From positions 1 through 7,174 of the forward strand of contig JAQUZZ010000067.1 in NCBI GenBank assembly GCA_028691095.1: a DNA stretch of 7,174 nt, in the 5' to 3' direction. The notes beneath the pieces were generated by a model, which made no database searches, was not told the origin of the DNA, and saw only the letters and a list, made by a program, of their open reading frames with translations. The translations under genes were made by a program, and so were the position numbers. The DNA comes from Alistipes sp. (GTDB lineage Bacteria > Bacteroidota > Bacteroidia > Bacteroidales > Rikenellaceae). This document shows, one piece after another, positions 4,132 through 7,174 of this stretch. Every line of letters begins with the position of its first letter. Within the stretch, counting starts at the first letter, position 1.

Positions 4132-6516
4132 ATGAATTACAAACTTTCAGATATTGCGCTTCACACCGAGGCTCAGCTTCGGGGCGAAGATCGACACGTC
4201 AGTCGTGTCACCCAAGATAGTCGTCGCACCATCGACCCCGCTGCCACGCTCTTTGTGGCGCTGCGCGGAACGCATCGCGATGGACATCAATACATCGACG
4301 AACTCTATCGTCGCGGAGTTCGCAGCTTCATGGTCGATCACGCGATGGATCTCGCCCGCTATCCGGAGGCGGGGTTCCTGATCGTGCCGCAAACCCTGGA
4401 GGCTTTACAGCGACTGGCCGCCTATCACCGCTCTACCTTTCGGGGTAGGGTCGTTGCCATCACCGGAAGCAACGGCAAGACCGTAACCAAGGAGTGGATT
4501 GCCCAACTCTGTCCTCCGGAGGTGAAGATGTTCCGTAGCCCCAAAAGCTACAACTCCCAAATCGGGGTTCCCCTCTCGCTGCTGATGATCCAAGGCGGCG
4601 AGGAGTTTGCCGTCATCGAAGCCGGCATCTCCCGTCCGGGCGAGATGGAGCGACTGGAGGCCATGATCCGTCCCGACATCGGCATGATTACCAACATCGG
4701 AGAGGCTCATCAGGAGCATTTTGTCTCCCACGAGGCCAAGACGGCCGAGAAGTGTAAGCTGTTCCGCAATACGCCGGTTCTGCTCTACAATCCGGCGGAT
4801 CCGATGCTCCGCACCATGCTTCCGGCTTGGTTTCCCGACCGGAAACTCTTAGGCATCAAAACTTCGCAATATCCCATCGACCGTCTGCCCTTCCCCGACA
4901 GCGCATCGCACGAGAACGCCGCACTGGCCATGGGGCTCTTCGACGCCTTGGGTTACAACCTCTCCAGCATCCTGCCGCGCATTGCGAAACTGCAAAGTGT
5001 CGTCATGCGACTCGAACAGAAAGAGGGAATCAACGACTGTCAGATCATCAATGACAGCTACAACACCGACATCAACTCGCTGGAGATCGCCTTGGAATAT
5101 CTCTCAACCGTTGCACGACACCCCGAAAAAGTATTGATTCTCTCGGATATAGACCAAAGCGGTCGTACGGCCGAGGAGCTCTACACCGAGGTAGCACGCT
5201 TGGTTGCGCTCAACGGCATCACCGAGGTGATCGGGATCGGGGCGGAGATCTCCCAACAGGAGGCACGCTTCACTGCTCCCAAAACCTTCTACCCGTCAAC
5301 CGAACACTTCCTGCGCAGTGCCGACCGCAGTCGCTTTGCCCGTCAGAGTCTGCTGCTCAAGGGAGGTCGTCGCTTCGGATTTGAGCGGATCGAACGCATC
5401 TTAGAGGAGCAGATCCACACCACAACCTTAGAGGTCAACTTGGATCACATGATCCATAACCTCAACTACTTTCGCGGATTACTCAAACCCGATCAACATC
5501 TGATGGTGATGGTCAAAGCCTCAGCCTACGGCCACGGAACCTATGAGGTGGCTCGTATGTTGGAGCAGCAGGGTGTCGATTTTCTGGCGGTGGCTTTTGC
5601 CGACGAGGGGGTCACCCTCCGCGAAGCGGGCATCACCATGCCGATTGTCGTGCTCAATGCCGATGCCGACAGTTTCGATCTGATGATCGAGTATCGACTC
5701 GACCCCGAGATCTACAACTTCTCCTCGCTCGAAGCCTTTGCTCGTGCGGTGCAACGTCGCGGAGAGATCGAGGAGACGCCCATACACCTCAAGTTGGATA
5801 CGGGTATGCACCGTTTGGGATTTGAACGCCCCGACATCGAGGCGTTGATCCCCGCCCTCAAGGCTCATCCCGAACTCTCGATCCGCACGATCTTTACCCA
5901 CATGGCCGGCAGCGACGAAGCGTGTCACGACGACTTCACACGGGGACAGATTGCCCTCTTTCGCGAACTGAGCGACCGTTTGATCGCTGCATTTCCCGAC
6001 CATAAGATTTTGCGTCACATCGACAACAGCGCCGGCATCGAACGCTTCCCTGAAGCTCAGTTCGACATGGTGCGACTGGGAATCGGACTCTACGGCATCA
6101 GTTTCGTACACCAAGAATCGCTGCTTCCGGTCAGCACGCTGCGCAGCCGCATCGTACAGATCAAGACGATACCCGTGGGCGAAACCGTCGGTTACGGACG
6201 GCACGGCATTGTCTCGGAGCATCCGGTACACTTGGCCACCATCCCTATCGGCTATGCGGACGGACTGGATCGTCACCTGAGTTGCGGACGATGGAGTTGT
6301 CGGGTACGCGGGAAAAAAGCCCCCATCTTCGGCAATATCTGCATGGACACCTGCATGATCGACATCACGGGAATTGATGCCCATGAGGGCGACAGCGTCA
6401 TTGTCTTCGGCGAAGGCGCCCCCATTGTGGCGATGGCAGAGGCTTTGGATACGATTCCCTACGAGATTATGACCTCCATCTCCACACGAGTCAAACGAAT
6501 TTTTACTAAAGAGTAG
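4132..6516 (+). CDS. murF/alr: Bifunctional MurF ligase / alanine racemase fusion
   Basis: This 794-residue cytoplasmic fusion joins two peptidoglycan enzymes. Residues 1-425 are UDP-N-acetylmuramoyl-tripeptide:D-alanyl-D-alanine ligase: an N-terminal substrate domain (1-105), the ATP loop TGSNGKT at 111-117, SYNSQIGVPLSLL at 139-151, EAGISRPGEM at 163-172, ITNIGEAHQEHF at 186-197, NDSYNTDINSL at 307-317 and the C-terminal KGGR at 410-413. Residues about 433-794 are a PLP-dependent alanine racemase: VKASAYGHG at 461-469 with PLP Lys462, HLKLDTGMHRLGFE at 552-565, THMAGSDE at 589-596, MVRLGIGLYG at 646-655, catalytic Tyr688 in VGYGR, GNICMD at 734-739 and TIPYEIM at 774-780. All key residues of both halves appear present. 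The protein supplies D-Ala and adds D-Ala-D-Ala to the tripeptide precursor; Ddl, encoded elsewhere, links the two steps. The fusion is typical of Bacteroidota. The ATG directly precedes the MurF N-domain, with no Shine-Dalgarno. Confidence 0.97.
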   Translation: MNYKLSDIALHTEAQLRGEDRHVSRVTQDSRRTIDPAATLFVALRGTHRDGHQYIDELYRRGVRSFMVDHAMDLARYPEAGFLIVPQTLEALQRLAAYHRSTFRGRVVAITGSNGKTVTKEWIAQLCPPEVKMFRSPKSYNSQIGVPLSLLMIQGGEEFAVIEAGISRPGEMERLEAMIRPDIGMITNIGEAHQEHFVSHEAKTAEKCKLFRNTPVLLYNPADPMLRTMLPAWFPDRKLLGIKTSQYPIDRLPFPDSASHENAALAMGLFDALGYNLSSILPRIAKLQSVVMRLEQKEGINDCQIINDSYNTDINSLEIALEYLSTVARHPEKVLILSDIDQSGRTAEELYTEVARLVALNGITEVIGIGAEISQQEARFTAPKTFYPSTEHFLRSADRSRFARQSLLLKGGRRFGFERIERILEEQIHTTTLEVNLDHMIHNLNYFRGLLKPDQHLMVMVKASAYGHGTYEVARMLEQQGVDFLAVAFADEGVTLREAGITMPIVVLNADADSFDLMIEYRLDPEIYNFSSLEAFARAVQRRGEIEETPIHLKLDTGMHRLGFERPDIEALIPALKAHPELSIRTIFTHMAGSDEACHDDFTRGQIALFRELSDRLIAAFPDHKILRHIDNSAGIERFPEAQFDMVRLGIGLYGISFVHQESLLPVSTLRSRIVQIKTIPVGETVGYGRHGIVSEHPVHLATIPIGYADGLDRHLSCGRWSCRVRGKKAPIFGNICMDTCMIDITGIDAHEGDSVIVFGEGAPIVAMAEALDTIPYEIMTSISTRVKRIFTKE

Positions 6517-6606
6517 GCTTCTACGTCACTCCCAGCCGGAGGTCGGTTGTGTGGCAAGGGTCAGGATGATGTGTCTCCTCTTTTTTACGCTACAAATCAA
6601 TGCCCT
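6517..6606 (+). other. Short spacer between murF/alr and the methyltransferase gene
   Basis: The 90-bp spacer holds a 6-bp stem, CAGCCG (6533-6538) with CGGTTG (6544-6549) including one G-U pair, and a run of six T at 6581-6586. They are 31 nt apart, so they do not form an intrinsic terminator. No TAnnTTTG box is seen, which favours co-transcription with murF/alr. The murF/alr frame stays open after its TAG right into the next gene. Confidence 0.4.
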
Positions 6607-7174
6607 ATGTGTGCAGGTAAGATCTATATGCTCCCCACTCCAATCGGAGATACTCCGGTGTACGACGTATTGCCGCTGTACAATCAGAAGATTCTACAAC
6701 AACTCGAATATTTCGTGGTCGAGGATCTGCGCTCGGCTCGTCGCTTTCTGAGTCGTGCCGGCATCAACCGTCCGATCGATTCCCTCCGTTTCGGGGAGCT
6801 CAACGAACACTCCACCCCCGAAGAGGTGGCCACGCTTCTCGAACCGATTCTCCAAGGCTCCGATGCAGGGGTGATCTCCGAGGCGGGAATGCCGGGCATC
6901 GCCGATCCGGGAGCCGAGTTGACGGCCTTGGCGCATCTGCGAGGTATTGAGGTTGTGCCCTTGGTGGGACCCTCTTCGATTCTGCTGGCACTGATGGCCT
7001 CCGGACTGAACGGCCAATCCTTTGCGTTCAACGGATACCTCCCGATCAAATCGGCCGAGCGCACCCAAGCCCTTCGTTTCTTTGAACGGCGCGCACAAAA
7101 CGAGCGGCAGTCGCAACTCTTCATTGAGGCTCCCTATCGCAATCTGAAGTTGTACGAGGAGATGCTACGCACCA
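6607..7174 (+). CDS. RsmI-family SAM-dependent methyltransferase, 3' end off the window
   Basis: Translation from the ATG at 6607 runs 189 codons to the right edge. The product belongs to the tetrapyrrole-methylase fold family that includes RsmI, which 2'-O-methylates C1402 of 16S rRNA. Landmarks are IYMLPTPIGD at 6-15 (RsmI: LYIVPTPIGN), VVEDLRSARRFL at 37-48 (RsmI: AEDTR), ISEAGMPGIADPG at 90-102 (RsmI: SDAGTP...DPG), the SAM-site GPSS at 121-124 and FNGYLPIKSAERTQAL at 141-156. The changes from the RsmI consensus in the AEDTR and SDAGTP motifs suggest a paralogue rather than RsmI itself; Bacteroidota often carry a second copy annotated only as a methyltransferase. The RNA target is therefore left open. 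Family proteins are about 220-290 residues, so roughly 40-100 are missing. The start fits the family, with only five residues before the first beta-strand; Met8 is too far inside. It lies 90 bp after murF/alr on the same strand. Confidence 0.9.
   Translation, partial: MCAGKIYMLPTPIGDTPVYDVLPLYNQKILQQLEYFVVEDLRSARRFLSRAGINRPIDSLRFGELNEHSTPEEVATLLEPILQGSDAGVISEAGMPGIADPGAELTALAHLRGIEVVPLVGPSSILLALMASGLNGQSFAFNGYLPIKSAERTQALRFFERRAQNERQSQLFIEAPYRNLKLYEEMLRT

Noticed and set aside
5521..6384. Long minus-strand open frame (287 codons) opposite the alanine racemase half
   Set aside because: It lies wholly inside the well-supported murF/alr gene on the other strand, has no recognisable motif, and is a by-product of GC-rich codon use.
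6533..6586. Intrinsic terminator after murF/alr
   Set aside because: A short stem with a G-U pair and a six-T run are present but 31 nt apart, so they would not act together.

Overview
This window looks like chromosomal DNA of a Bacteroidota bacterium, most likely order Bacteroidales. The evidence is a fused MurF-alanine racemase gene, which is characteristic of that phylum, together with promoter-like boxes of the Bacteroidetes form TAnnTTTG, start codons without a Shine-Dalgarno sequence, and envelope proteins typical of gut Bacteroidales. The coding DNA is GC-rich with AT-rich intergenic stretches. An Alistipes-like member would fit, but the genus cannot be fixed from sequence reading alone.

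Layout. Positions 1-1141 (minus strand) hold the N-terminal 380 codons of a secreted sialate O-acetylesterase whose 3' end lies off the left edge. Positions 1142-1506 are a divergent regulatory region with unusually dense dyad symmetry: a perfect 16-bp palindrome, back-to-back -7 boxes inside a 12-bp inverted repeat, and several hairpins. Positions 1507-2526 (plus) encode a probable lipoprotein nucleoside hydrolase. After a 325-bp AT-rich gap, 2852-3787 (plus) encodes an unrecognised secreted protein with an acidic Tyr-rich head, a central folded module and a His/Pro/Arg-rich tail. Positions 3788-4131 contain a perfect Bacteroidetes -7 box followed by about 185 nt with RNA-folding potential, either a long leader or a small RNA. 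Positions 4132-6516 (plus) encode the MurF-Alr fusion. Positions 6607-7174 (plus) start an RsmI-family SAM-dependent methyltransferase cut by the right edge.

How the genes relate. The first two genes diverge from one control region, and both encode exported hydrolases that could release small nutrients (acetyl groups from sialic acids, bases from nucleosides); shared control is an inference. The MurF-Alr protein makes D-alanine and also joins D-Ala-D-Ala to the peptidoglycan precursor; the missing step between them (Ddl) is not in the window. The RsmI-like gene follows 90 bp later on the same strand and may be co-transcribed. No tRNA, rRNA, CRISPR array, insertion sequence or convincing intrinsic terminator was seen. 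No clear undescribed system is present. The best candidates for new biology are the structured region 3945-4131, the 2852-3787 protein and the palindromic divergent control region.
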